Origin: Chaetorhynchus papuensis
Lineage: Eukaryota; Chordata; Aves; Passeriformes; Rhipiduridae
NCBI GenBank assembly: GCA_013396525.1
Contig: VWYX01000715.1
Coordinates: forward strand, 377,429-441,428
DNA length: 64,000 nucleotides
Reading direction: 5' to 3'
Both the position numbers and the translations under genes were made by a program. The notes under the pieces were generated by a model that was given only the letters and a program-made list of their open reading frames with translations, did no database searches and was not told the origin of the DNA. Shown piece after piece: positions 33,998 through 47,464 of this stretch (positions are counted from its first letter, which is position 1; each line of letters begins with the position of its first letter).

Positions 33998-35265
33998 AAA
34001 ATAGAGCTCTTCTATTTTTTCCTCTTGCTTTTACCAATATATTTCTGTGTTTTGATAAAATCACTGCTTCCCCCATGTCAAAAAGAATGTATTATTTTTA
34101 TTTTAATTCCTTTATTGGAAGAAACATTCTTTTGACACTGCAACATAAAAGATAGTCCCTTGGAAAACTTAGAAATCAATGGATTAGGAAATTTTGGGTT
34201 CCTAAGGTATTTGTGCAAAAAATTGGGACCATCATTAAAAATTGTATCTTTTTTTTCCCCAGTAATACTTGACAGGATGTATTTGAGATTTCAGTGTCTC
34301 TCTTCCATTTTTTTAAGTTCATGATGATGTTATTGCCATCCTTGGAGGCTTCATTGTGGCTAAAAGGTCATATTTTAAGTTACAACCACCACGTCATTCA
34401 GTACCATTCCACTGCATCTGAGAGTGTCAATTAAAGCTACCAAACTCACTGCATAGTGTTCTGAGTAAAAGTCCTGAGGTGGAGAACAAAGACATCTGTA
34501 CATTAAAAAGGTTTCACTTGCTCTAATTCTACATGAGACTTTCATGTGTCTGTGAGCCTGCTGGAATGATGATAAAATGTCTTGCAAAAGCCACTTAAGA
34601 AATTCTAAAGTTCAAAGAGGAAAATTTAGTGTAGTTCTACGTACCTCTTACCACAAGTGACTGTATTATTTAAGCAACAAGAAATGACAGACTATGCAGC
34701 AGTGCTGATTAATGGACACCTTGGGTGTGTAGTGAGGCATGAAGTGAAGCTGATGCAAACAAGAAATACATTAATCACAGGAAGTTCAGAATCCTGAAGC
34801 ATCTTATTGTCACTCTGTAATGAATTGTTTTTACATGTAGAAACATATACTGTTTATGCTTAATTTTACTACTGCCATATGCATTGAGGCTTTATGGCCT
34901 TTTTTTCTATTTTAAAATGTGAATTTTACAAGTAGTTTGGAAGCAGATTAATAGTTTTAAACATAGCCACTTTAAATAGGTAGAGGCTAAAACCTTCAAG
35001 TGCTGCTGAAAAGGTAATTTCATAAATATATATGGCAGTTTTTAAATACATACTGTATTTACATGCATTTAACAAAAAAAGTTCCCCTACTTATGAGATT
35101 GTGCTTTAAGAAAACTACAAACTTGGCTAATAAAGCAGCGACAGAAAGGAACCTTCCTTTCTTTTATCATCTTGAATGTTCTTTCTTTTTACTTTCCTAT
35201 ACATTTGTCTCCTATTAGCAAGTTATGGTTTTTTGATGGTCAGGCCTTTGCTTTATGAAAATCAT

Positions 35266-35282
35266 TATATATATATATATAT
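35266..35282. repeat. Dinucleotide repeat (TA)n
   Basis: About eight uninterrupted ta units. Confidence 0.9.
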
Positions 35283-35748
35283 CTTACCAACAGGAGGGGA
35301 ACACAAATGATTTTTTAATTAGCCAAGTATAATATTTAAATATTTTACTCACACTCTAGGGTGACCATTATGCTTTAACATGTACTGTACAATTTTTTTT
35401 TATATTTATCTATTAAACTCTCTAAATAAGAGCCTGCTGTACACTTTCTCATACAAAATTCATGTAAATATGTATACTATTCTATTCATAGTAGGGATGA
35501 CATTGTCTGCCTCTAAAAAAGAACTACTTACAGAAAGGGTAAAGGGTCTTTAAATTAAATCTGTCTGGTTCCTGAATGATTCAGGAAATACTGAAAAAAC
35601 AACTTTCCCAAGCAGTTGAGCATTGAAAGACCAAAGTCAGTGCAATGGCTCATGACAGCTTCATTCTAAAAAAGTTCTTCATGATTTTTCAGACATAAAG
35701 CTCAAAAGTGCAGCTGATCATCTGCAAGACATGTTTTATATAATAATG

Positions 35749-35820
35749 TTCCCTTACATTCAGCTCATGATATCTTCTGATGTTCCCTTACATTCAGCTC
35801 ATGATATCTTCTGATGTTCT
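35749..35820. repeat. Perfect 34-bp tandem duplication, 2.1 copies
   Basis: The unit begins ttcccttacattcagctcat and ends cttctgatg. The copies at 35749-35782 and 35783-35816 are identical, followed by the start of a third. Identity implies a recent event. Confidence 0.95.
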
Positions 35821-38800
35821 CCTTCCTACAACTGAGACACTTCTGTGTCATACAAAATGTATTTAATTCATTCCTGTTTTTAGCAATGAACAATGGGATT
35901 TGAAATGTTCCAGAAGAGGTTTATGTTTCCACCTGGTAGCACATCTGTGTCATTAATATGTTCCTGTGTGTATCAGCAAGGTTACAGGTCAACACAGAGT
36001 TCTCTTGAGAAATTGCAGTAGATCCTTCTAAGGTCACAAAGTTCACCACTGTGGCAAGATGTTAGTGCTGTATTAGGGGACTGCGTCAGGATTCTTTAAT
36101 TGTGGTGCTGATAGTTTTGGTTTGACCCATCTTGCCCCTTGGCTGTACAAATCTTTCTACTACAAATATTTCTTTTCCATCCTCCTTCCACTTAGGCCAG
36201 TGTTTATTTATTAATTTTTTATGATGTCTGCCTTAAAGGTGAATGTTTCGAGGGAAGTTATAAATCCTCTACAAGCACTTCAGCAAAGAATATTTTTTAT
36301 GCTAGTGCATTGCTCAGCTAACACTTTTGTCTTGGAATCCATACTAGAAAATAAAGTTAAAACATTTATTTAATTGTAATAGGAGTAGAATGAGGTATAT
36401 CAGGAAAAATATATAAATTACATAAAGCTCAGAGACAAATCCACTGTTTATAATCCAATTTTGTCTAGCTGCATTCAACATTTTCACAATTTTATTAGAA
36501 TTTTAAGTATATTGTCAGTTGCCTTCTATTAGTGCTGTCAATCCAATTTACACAATCATTAAAGTTTCTATCCCCAATAGCCTTAACCCAAATAACTACC
36601 CGGTTACTTAAATATATTAAATTATTAACGTTATTGGATATTTTTCTGCTTATATTTTCTCTAATTATTTTCTTATCCTATTCTTTGTCATTGTACAAGG
36701 GACTTTTGGAAGTCCGAAGAGAACTGAAGACAGTGTTATAAAAAGTCAGTTTGCTTTCAGAGTTATGATGCTTTCTGAATCTTCCATGGACCCAGCAATC
36801 TGCAAGAGCAGAAGTTGTTTTACAGTCATGATAAAGTCAGTTAGGGAGCTTTGGTCCTGTCCTATCTCATGCAATCTGCAATGAAATGATGCCTGTGGTT
36901 CATCTGAGGGTTCATGGGCTCCTCTAGGGTAGATATGTATTGTCTCCATTGAAAATGAAATATATCTATAGATTCTATATATGTATGTTTATCTCATGGC
37001 TTTTAATTCAGCTGTGTTTTGGACCTGTATTGTGGTTCGTATAAAGCAAACTACCTAGGGACAGAAGGCATTTTTGAGGGGTGTGTAATATTCAGGCACA
37101 ACAGCATGGGAAATAATGCATTAAAGCTGGTAAAATTTTTACTACATCATAAAACCTATTAAGGCATGGATTATGCAGATGTAAATGTAAATGCCTTAGG
37201 ACAGACATGCATTTCTTTAGAAGTCAATATTTCTAGTATAACACTTAAATTTTTGACCCAAAACAACTTCAGGGATTTTTTTGGTTTTTTTAATCTTCTT
37301 TAGAAAAATTACAGAATAAAACTTCTGAAGAGATATTAAACATTGAAAAATGAAAAAGGACATATTAATCAGATACCATTTTGTTACCAATTTTAGAAAA
37401 AAAATTAAAATTATATCATTTGGAAGCATTGGTACTACATAAATTACATACATCTCTAGAAAATAAACTATTTCATTACAGAAAAACATATTTTATCACA
37501 TAAGGGTAAGAATGATGGACACTTTTCAAAGCCTTCACTTGAAAAGCTTGATAAATTTGTTTTAAGTAAGCAACAATGAAGTACTAACTGTTAACAAACA
37601 GTCTGATTTCATGATAATTTCATAGGTAGGCAACATTTATATGGATGCAAAATGAAGATTTGGTTTTGAACATGAAAAAGAGAGACACTGAGACAAAGTG
37701 CCACAACCAACTCTTGAGTTGAGAGTGTTTAAATATAATGTCCATCCTAATTGATTAATATCTTCTTTTGGGAGATTAACTCACATCTAAAAGATTCTGG
37801 CTGTAACTGTGCAATCCATTCGGATAGTCCTTTAGCAAACAGCCTAGGTTTCTCCTCAGGTTTCCATCTCTTTGATCACTTCTCTTGTCTTTGTTCTTTT
37901 TCATTTTCTATGTCTGATTATCCTTTCTGTTCTTCTTAATCTCTTTTCATTTACTAATGGAAACTTTAGAGGGAAGCAGGGGATCACACTTCTGTGCAGT
38001 ACTCTTGTGTTGGAGGAAACATTTCTCCAATAGTAAGACTTTGTTATATATGTTTGTTCTCTAGAAACTAGAACTTGTTCTAACCCCAAGAAATTGCTAA
38101 TATCCAGTTGTGGTTTTTTGACCACTTCCAAACACTGGAATAGTGTTTTGATGAAACTGCGTTATGTCTTGTGTATGTTTTTGGTTACAACTACTCTGGG
38201 ACTTTTACCTTGTAATGAAAGATAGGGGATTTTATTCATATACATAATTGGTATTTGTTGGTGCTGAATTTAATTTCATTTTATCTTTACAAATGTGAAT
38301 TTGATAGTTAATTTAGCAAATATCGTCATGACTTTCCATTTACTATGACTTTATTAGTATGTTCAAGAGCAAAAGCCTTAGAACAGGTCCCTGTAGATCT
38401 CCACTGGTGACCTCTATACACTGTGAAAGCAATGTAATTATTCCTATTCTTAATTTTCTATCTTCTAACCAGTAATTAAGTTACAAGGCTAATGGTTTCC
38501 CCCTTTACGGTCTTTTTCCCATTTTTCTAAAATCTTTAATTTAAGAAAGTTTTCAAGTACCCTTGAGAAAGTTAATTGCACTTTTTTGATGCTATCTCTC
38601 TTGTCCACATGCTTTTTGACTCCTTTAAAAATTCTTTATGTTCAAACTTTCTTTATATGAACCAGGATGATTTTTCCATAATATTGCCATTAATCCTTCG
38701 CACAAATAATCTCATTCTTTCATTTTGTATTACTGAGATAAGTCTTTCTTGTTAACATTTCATTATATCCTCCTTAAGGTTTTTTGAAAAACAAACCACT

Positions 38801-39225
38801 GAACAATTTAAACATATTGTCGTATTTTAAATTCAAATTTTTCATCACATTCCTTATCAGATTGTCATTCCTACAGAAGAACAAACAGGGATCCCTGCAT
38901 ATTATTGATGAGCTATTATAATTACATGACAAATGTCTGTTCAAACAAAGGCTTGCATGTCCTTCACAGAGAATGGAAGCTACGGGTCTTAGAGAGCTGA
39001 GACTTTGGGTACCACCTGTGGTCCAAAACAGTTCTACTTAATCAGTAAAATTATAAATTGAGTGGGCCAACAAACCTCTACATTAATGACATTAATGCAA
39101 GAACAATCAAACGATCTTTTTTTGTGGTTGGATGGATGTGCTTAAGCAGAAAGTCAGGCTCCACATTGATGCTATTACAAAAATTGTCTCACCCCTATCT
39201 ATCTCTGCAAAAACAGTGCAAGATC

Positions 39226-39740
39226 ATAGAAGCATAGAATGTTAAGGGGTTGGAATGGACTTTAGAAATCATCTAGTCCCAACCCCTTCTGCCATGGGCA
39301 GAGACACCTCTCACTAGACCAGGTTGCTCAATGCCTGGTCCAACCTGGATTTGAACACTACCAGGGTTGGGATATCCACAACCTTCCTGGGCAACATGTT
39401 CCAGTGTCTCACTACCCTCACTGTAAAGAATTTCTTTCTAATATCTAACCTAAATTTACCCTCTTTCAATTTACTCCCTGTCCTATCACCACAGCTCCTG
39501 ACAAAGGGTCCCTGTCCGGCTTCCTTGTAGGTACCCTTCAGACACAGGAAGGTTGCTAAGTAGTCTCCATGAAACCTTCTCTTCTCTGGGCTGAAAAGCC
39601 CCAACTTTCTCCACCTCTCTTCGTAGGGGAGGTGCTCCAGCCCTCTTATAAACTTCCAGCCCTCCTCTGGACTTGCTCCAACTGTTCCATGTCCTTCTTA
39701 TGTTGGGGACACCAGAACTGTATGCAGTACTCTAGGTGGG
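39226..39740 (-). mobile_element. CR1 LINE 3' fragment
   Basis: On the plus strand it opens with atcatagaagcatagaatg, the reverse complement of the CR1 terminus, so the element runs on minus. It continues through ggttggaatggactttagaa, tctgccatgggcagagacac, accaggttgctcaatgcctg and tggacttgctccaactgttc, ending near ctctaggtgggg. It contains the 3' UTR and the end of ORF2 and is 5'-truncated. It is one of the better-preserved CR1 pieces here. Confidence 0.95.
39314..39604 (-). pseudogene. CR1 ORF2 C-terminal remnant, open for 96 codons
   Basis: The frame reads the far C-terminal part of the CR1 ORF2 polyprotein (endonuclease plus reverse transcriptase), beyond the catalytic centre. It contains RLDIRKKFFTVR, RHWNMLPRKVVDIPT and FKSRLDQALSNLV, a conserved end block of avian CR1. 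The intact protein needs about 900 residues, so this is a fragment with no catalytic residues. Its Met start is incidental. Nothing suggests it is expressed. Confidence 0.85.
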
Positions 39741-42118
39741 GAAAGGAAAAGATTATTTAGAATATATTCATGGGGAGGGAGGGACCTCTAAAATGCTGCA
39801 ATGAAATTCATAGCATTATGGGCAAGAGCTGAATCCAATACTTAGTGGACCAACATTAGTAAGATTCATTTATACATTAGGAATTAATCAAGGTGAGTAC
39901 AGATTGGTCCTTTCCTGGATTAATCTCGCCTCTTAGTGAATTGGGATGGTGAAAATTAAATGGCATTTCTACTTCACTTCAGCAACTTTGAGGTTGTTTG
40001 GTATGAATTCTACAGTTTCTATAACAGCAACTCTACCTCTTTGCATGCTAAAAAACTAGTGAGACTTATGATGATGAAGGTTGGTGAAGATACAAAAAAA
40101 TTGCCTTCATGCTAAATAACAGAATTCAATTCCTGTTTTTGATTGCATAAAGGCATCCTAATATAGCCTATGCTCCCTTCAGAAAGGTTCAATAGGAGAT
40201 AAAAAGTTGATCAAAAATAACCGCCAGTCTTGTTTATAAATACAACAGTCGTTTCTTGCAGTTATTTAAACCAGGACAAGAAAAATGTATTGAAACATAA
40301 ACTTGTCCTTTATAAATCACCCTCTGCAGGTGAAAAGCAAAGACCATACAAGTGACCCTTCAAGCCTCATGAATATTTACATTGGTCTCCTGGGGAATAT
40401 CATATATGAATGATACTACCAACTGTTATTATTTCTCCCCTGTGAATCTATAAATGAAGAGCTAGAAAGGCATAGAGTACAATTTTCAATGAAGAGCTTC
40501 ATGGTCAGATCAAAAATCACAAAGACATCCAAAGGTGGAAGCTGGATAACACACCACTACAAAAAAAAAATCAAGGAATGCCACCTTAATTACGGCTATG
40601 TTGCAAGCTTTCTTGCTCTGGACTGTGACCTAGTCTGGAACTGTGTGGTCTATAGGAGAAGGAGATGGGATAGAAGCTATGATTCCTGCTCCTGAATTGT
40701 GTTTCATCATATTGACAAAATGACATATCCAGTTATCTATAGAGTTTAAATTGCTTTATCTTATGAGGTGGCAACGTAACCTTCCTTATGGAACACCTTT
40801 GCTCAGGTGCTATTTTACTGTGTGAAGAAACTTTGCAAGCAGACATGCACAGTGAAGACTGCACCCAGGTGGGACTGACATGTCACCAACTTGCCTGTTC
40901 ATGTGCTCACTGTCATCCTCCCTTGCCTCAAACTCTCTTTAAACAGTAATGTTGTCATCTTGTCTTTGTGAGAGTTTTTTAGGGTATAGCTTTTAATGAA
41001 GATCAGTATTTTCTTCATGAATCCTTTAGTCATTATTACCATCTCAACATTTCTCTACACTGTAACTTATCTCATATGGCTTCAGGTTAAATACTCTTAC
41101 ACTGCTCAACAACACTTTTGTCCTGTAAGAATGAGTGAAGGTAACACAGCAGGGACTCATGAAATCAAACCATAAGTCATAGACAGGTGACCACTCAGGT
41201 TATGCTTTACTGTACACCATTCCATAAACAAGTTTTCCTACATTCTCTGGCCAGACTCAATAGTGTGGGGTATACCCAGCCAGCCCACAGTACCGGTAAG
41301 TGCACACTTGGGCTTTTTTCTTTGCCACGCTTTAGAATTCAGGCACAGGTTTTTCTTGTAAAGATTTTTTAACCAAACCCTGATGTTTTGAATATATAAT
41401 GCAAAAATAAATCTGAGCCTTTGCAGAAAATATTGTATTTTAACCATAATTTTAATTTTCATTAATTACTAGTTTATCGTTTGGAAGTAATTATTTTTAT
41501 CCAATTTACTATTTTTTGAAAATATTTTCTTTGGTATATCTGAAAAGCTTCAGTTTAATGATGCTCATATTCTTAGGAGAACCTGGTTAGGTTTCAGTTT
41601 TATCATGAATCAATTAATATCATGTATGGTGAGGGGAGTTATAACCTTTATTTAAATAGTACAGAAATAGCTGTACTCCTGTTTTATTGATCACCACACC
41701 GTACTTAAATGTCTGGAAATATTTCAGCAATGCTGTGAGACAAAAGATGTGCCAACCCCAGAAGAAATCCGTTCCTTCCAAGTCATAGAAGTGTAGTTAT
41801 TTTCTGTAACAGTTCCATAGTTGATATAAACATTTTGACACACAATATTTGGTGGTGAAAGCAGTGTAAAACTATCTGAGAATAAATGTACTGTGACTTG
41901 GAACACAAGATACAATTTTCTTTGCATAGAAGCAAAATGAAGTGCTGACAGAGTTCACAAAACCTATTCTCCTCCTAAAATTGCAACTTGACCTTGCTTT
42001 TCAAGAGGAGTCTTTCAAAAAGTTAAACTTGACAGTGCAAGAAATTTCACAGACTTTTGTCCGTAAACTGTCAGTTGCAATACAACAATGCACAAATTCT
42101 TTAGTGTTCTGTGCATTG
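39741..42118. other. AT-rich DNA without a recognisable gene
   Basis: No transposon end or exon was recognised. Short frames have no recognised homology. Confidence 0.65.
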
Positions 42119-42226
42119 GAGTTTTTTTCACTTTTACTCTTCCAGTTCTCTCCCCCATCCCACTGTGAGGGGAGTAAGGGAGTGGTTGTGCAGAGTTTAG
42201 TTGCCAGCTTACATTAAACAATGACA
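42119..42226 (+). mobile_element. 3' tail fragment of the ERVL-type LTR family
   Basis: The block tttcacttttactcttccag, ctctcccccatcccactg, gttgccagctt and taaacaatgaca is the reverse complement of the first 100 bp of the LTR copies at 18023 and 29387. It is the last 100 bp of the sense strand (U5), running on plus and ending at 42226. The rest of the LTR is absent, so it is a deletion remnant. Confidence 0.8.
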
Positions 42227-45200
42227 GCTTGGTACCAGGGGGCTCCCACTGTTCACGTGAGTTCCTTGTAAAATGAAGCGTAAACAAATACCAAGGCGGG
42301 ATATTACAAGTATGTTTAACCTCTGTAGTGCAACAGCATATCAAAGCAATATAAACAAAAGACTTTGTTTCCATACATTTCTAAGAGCTGCTTATGCCAT
42401 TTAGATTGTATTTACAGAGAGCAGGAATTTAGCATTGTAAATGAAATCATTGAAATATTGTATGTTAATACAGTTACATCTTTCAGCAAGGTCATTTCAT
42501 ATACCCTGTAGCAGACTCAGGAAATAATTACTAAGCTGAATGGTTTGCATTATAGCACTGAACTGTGCTTAAATTAAATTATAAAATACAGGCTATAGTA
42601 ATCAAGCAGAATACTCAAGTGCAATAAAAGGTAAAAATTCTGAAGCGTAGACATATATCTCCATCTCAGAATGTTAAATGTGTTTACATAAAATATATGG
42701 AGAACTGAGTGGATCTACCCCATCCAGTCAGCTCTATCCACATGTATAAACTAATTTTTCTTCCTATAAGGAGAGCATTGAAATACTTGGACCTCATATA
42801 AGAGAAAAAAAAAAAAGAAAAATGCTCTCAAGGAAATTAGCAAGCCCTAGCAAGGGAAGTGGAAAAAAGAAGTTTACACAAAAGAAAAAAAAACAAACAA
42901 ACAAACCAAACCAAAAAAAAAAAAAAGAGGGTTTTCAATTATCTGTTTCAAAATTCCAAAAGGCTAAGCAGGGGAAGGCAAATATTGTACTGAGGCTAGT
43001 AGATTCTAATGTATTAATTAAGGATCTGTAAAAGGTCATGCTGGGGTGACAGCTTGCTGATGGCACATTTAATTAGTTGAGTCTAGTATGCAGTGAGATT
43101 ATGAGGAGTTCGAAAGCCAGAGAACAATGACACAGGAAGTCTTATAATTTCAAAGTAAGGCAAATTGGACAGAAGCTATTGAGCTACTCAAGCAAACCTA
43201 GGGGACCCTCTATAACTGTAAACCCTCTTTAATTTCCTGTAGTAATTCAGAAAAAGTCAACAAAATAACAGATGAATAATGTTTTGTAACAAAACAAAAA
43301 GTACCGTCAGCTAACCACAAACACACAAAAAAAATCTGATAATCAAAGCTCTCTGAAAATGTTTTGTCCAGCATCCTAAGGTAGCATAGCTCATTCCAAT
43401 GTTCCCCAGTGCAGTGTTTCAGTAAGTGATATATATTAGAAAAGGTTGCTCCTAGCTGTATTTTAAGACCACAGCTGTGACCATTCCTATCCCCATCCCA
43501 AGTATTGACTTCTCCATGTCCAAAATTGATCTTCTGAATTGCTCAACAAGAGCTGTTTTTCACAGGTTATAGTACTACAGGAGCGGAAGATGAAGGGCCT
43601 TTATTTATAGTTAATAAGCAAAGACAGAGTTTGATAGGTTATGATGCTATTGATTTTTAAAAAACGACACGTATCAATGAGTGATGATGTTAACTGGATG
43701 TGTCACAGATGGTGTTACCATTGTAGTTCTCCCTACAGATCTATCCTCTATGGCTTCATATTAGGACTTTTTGAAATGTGGGGTAAAGTCTTTGGATTAT
43801 ATTTCTATTGTCCCTTCCCTCTTTTGCCTGTATCAATATTTGAATTGAGTAACTCTAACAGGTAGGTATTAGCTGTCCTGTACAGCAGCCTACTCTGGGA
43901 GACACTGCAGCATGAAGCAGTCTGCAGCCATAGTATCCGGGGCAGATTCTGAAATGAGCAGTTTTACAGAGATTCATCAGCAGAGATGAATTGCTCCCAC
44001 ATTTTTGGTCCAGATGATGTCTGACTTTTGTTGTTGACTTGCAAACAAGACGAATGCCATCTTCAATGTTCTTTTTCAGGTTTTTTTAAATTTTTTTTTC
44101 TTTTCTGATTTAAAAACTGAAGAACAAAGAGATGCTTTAAAAAGCTGGGGCATGGTAGGATTTGCAGGTTTACTGTTTTGGTTTGCTCTTTAATGTATTG
44201 GGGCTGGAACCCTGTATGCCAAGGTTTAGCTTGGAGCACTTTCTTTCAAAACAGTTGAGTTATAAACTTCCACGGAAAGGGTTATAATAGAAACACTGAC
44301 AGGCATTTAACTATAACAGAAGTAGCAAGGTTGTTATAATAATTGGATTTGGGGTGGAATGCAAAGCTAAATTTACAGATTCTTTCTGCCTTGGGGGAGC
44401 CATTCGTTTCTGTCTGAAACAGCTAAGGCAAAACTTAACATCAGCAACAGGAAAAAGACACTAGAAAAATGAATGGTTCCATCTCTATTAGCGCCAAGAA
44501 AACAATCGTTACTTGATAGATTTAGTGATGCATGAAATATCAAAGCCTACATCTGGGAATCATCACGAAAAGAATAAATTGATTTATATTGACTGTCTTA
44601 CATTGTTGCTTTAAGCTAAAATGTGGAAGTTCATATTTGACACAATTTTTTTTTTCATTGGATAGTTCACTGGAGTGTTAAATTAAAGAAAAACACACAA
44701 ACAAAACTGAAGAAATAAAGGTGGAATCTATTAAGAGCCAATCCTGTAGATCATCTGAGGGTCATATGGCTTAATTCAATTTACAGAAAAATACACCTTC
44801 TCTTTTTTTTTTATTGCCAAGTTTGTGAGATCTTGATAACTTCTTAATGTTTATGCAAGTCAATGAAATTGCTTCCTTCTGTCAGATGAATAAATGAGAC
44901 AAAGTCATCAACAAACTACACCCAGTAGCAATATCAATATTGCCTGGAGTAACACAGAAACCTTGTAGTAGAAGAGCTTTCACATCTCAGGACAGGTTTT
45001 AGTGTTATATCCTTGCAAAGCCTCTAGTGTTTGCATGTATCCCAATATCTCTTAAAAATACCCATTATGCTGCCTCGTTAATGACTATCCTTTAACTGAT
45101 AAAGTTTACTTTGTATTTGAAGTAGGAAGGTATGCCAGGTCATATCTGGAATTCAACCCAGCAGACTTCATTGCTCCAGATATGTAAGCAGCTTGCACTA

Positions 45201-47464
45201 TGACTTCTATCGAAAAACAATTTTGATCAGTTGATAGGGGAGAATTTTATTTTTTTGGAAATCTGTACTTAACATGACCTAGATTATGATGTTCAGTTAT
45301 CAGTTAGACCCAACCACAGCACTTAAGATACAGTCAAGCATCTTTAAAACTCAGCTTAAGCATCAGGACTTGTTGAGATAAAGCCAAAGTAGAATTTATG
45401 TTTAAGGATGCCTGCATCAAAAAGTGTTTGCAATGACTTTGCATTTTTAAAGCTTCTTTGAGCAGAATGAAGGTTGTTCAGAAACTTACACGAGGTCTGT
45501 CCTCTCTCCCTGGACTGGGTTGGCAGCTTGCATTCCTTTCAGTACGACACCAGGTAAAGTGAAAGTCCTGTTAGGCAGCATATTTAGAAAAATTATTTCA
45601 ATGATAATTAAAAATAGCTGGTATGAGCTTTATTTGAGTCTATTTCAGTTCTATTCCAAGCTTCTGAGAGCACAGCACTGAGCAGACATTGGATTACACT
45701 TTTTGAATTATTTGACAAGAAAAGGCATCTCCTGACTCTGTCCAGTTAATTTGGTACCCTACGTGTGCTGACTGCCTACACTGCTGCTGCCCATTATACA
45801 CTCAAAGACAGATGTGAGACTCAGCAAGGGGCTTCCTCCTGCTCTTGGACAAGGGGCTGGAGCAAAGGCAGAAGGTAATCTTCTCTGAGATCAGTTTCCC
45901 CAGTCTACCACAGGAGTCTGCATAGTTTTTATAAGTAGTTTAATTCAAGTATAGTTAGTGGAATTGTGAGTTGAAATTTTACACACGATAAATCACAAAA
46001 TCATAATCTGCCCTTTTAAATGCTTTAAGAAGTAAACTTAACATTTTAGTTTTGGTATTAGTTTTAACCTTGCCTATAAAGGTGCCTGTTGGAGCAGTGT
46101 AATCTGCCTTTACATTAGTTCTGTCAAACCTTGTTTTCTAAATCAGTCTCAGTGTTTGAAATGTCTTTTTTTTTCCTCTTGCATCCTAAGGATATATTCA
46201 GAATAATGACAGCTATCTGATAGCATCCCCACAGTGCTCTTTATAAGTGAGTGCGGCCTTCCATCTTGGGACTGAATAACTGCAGCTGAGAACAGTAACT
46301 CATTAAACGAATGTTGCTACAGGAAACCTAACTAAAGAATTTGTTATATGGCACTCTCAAGTGCTAAACTGCTAACATAGTTGGTTAACCAGAAATGTAT
46401 AAGAAATTATATTTATAGCCCATGTAAATATTGAATGTAAGCAAAAAACCAGAAAATTGCCAAAAGTTGAATTGTCTGACTGTTCATTTAAGCTAGTAAT
46501 GAAAATGGAAATAGATGTAAAAATCTTCCTGATAATTCTTTCTTTACTGATATTTTTCTATATAGATTTGACTGTCATCTACTTTTCCAGGGTAAGTATT
46601 GTACAATGCTATAAAATTTTCTGTTAGGAAGTCTCCAGTAAGAACCGTGAAATATGTATAATTAACCTCTTTCACTTTTCTAATATTCTCAGTATTTGCC
46701 ATGACTCTTTCTTGTCTCATCTATGTAACAGTGTCTTAATCTCTGATATTTCTGTGATTTTTGTGCTTCGCTCTCATTTATCCACAGTGCTACCTCCCAT
46801 TACAGCTGCTTTCATTGTTCTCAGAAACTATAACAGGAAAGAGGACGATGTAGGAACTTTTTATTATGTTCTTTTATTTCTTTTTTGGTTTTGATTTGTT
46901 TTTGCAAAATATAACACTCAACTCCTCATCTATATCTTTGTTTACTTTTAACATGGGCTTCTCACTTCACATCCTGCAGCATTTGTACAAGAGGAAGATA
47001 CGGGTCTCCAGGAAGAAAACTGATATGTTTCTACAATCATTCATATTCCATCATTTGACTTGTCCGAAATAGTTCTATTTCAGAGAACAATTTCATTGTG
47101 GTTTCTTGTTATTTTGAATAGTACATTTCAGTTTATTTCAGAATTAAATTCTGTATAGATGGACAGAATATAGAATAGTCATTGCAAAATACTTATTCGA
47201 AAATATTAGGTAGATTTCCTGCATGTTCCTCATCTTAGCATTCTTTAGCTAAATTCAAATTACACTCTGTGTGTTCTGGTTGCAGAGAGGGGGCAGAGGA
47301 TATGAGCATGGCCAGGCTTTTGTTCTATACCCTGCACATTATCTCTGGGGAGCATGGTTTCAGGAGAAAGAAAATGTGAGTAAACTCCTGGAATTGCACC
47401 ATTTTGTTTCCATATCTTTCTCAGAGAGGTTGCCAGAACCAGCCCTTGCACAACCTGCCCTTTC
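42227..47464. other. AT-rich DNA without a recognisable gene
   Basis: It holds an A-rich low-complexity block at 42788-42926 and nothing else I can name. Small frames have no recognised homology. 47260-47464 may be the eroded upstream edge of the ERVL-like element that follows. Confidence 0.6.
42788..42926. repeat. A-rich low-complexity block with (CAAA)n
   Basis: Two poly-A-rich segments flank about 60 bp of ordinary sequence, with caaacaaacaaa and aaaaaaaaaaaaaa in the second. It encodes a Lys-rich frame on plus that is not a gene. Confidence 0.85.

Larger units (their letters stand above)
33998..39225. other. AT-rich DNA without a recognisable gene
   Basis: It contains only an (AT)n run and a 34-bp tandem duplication, listed separately. 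The frames at 36532-36741 (hydrophobic, 69 codons) and 37217-37489 (hydrophobic and A/T-encoded) have no recognised homology and look like chance frames in AT-rich DNA. Confidence 0.65.

Noticed and set aside
36532..36741. Hydrophobic 69-codon frame resembling a membrane segment
   Set aside because: AT-rich codons give Leu, Ile and Phe by chance. No promoter context or homology is visible.
42822..43031. Lys-rich 69-codon frame
   Set aside because: It is encoded by A-rich low-complexity sequence.
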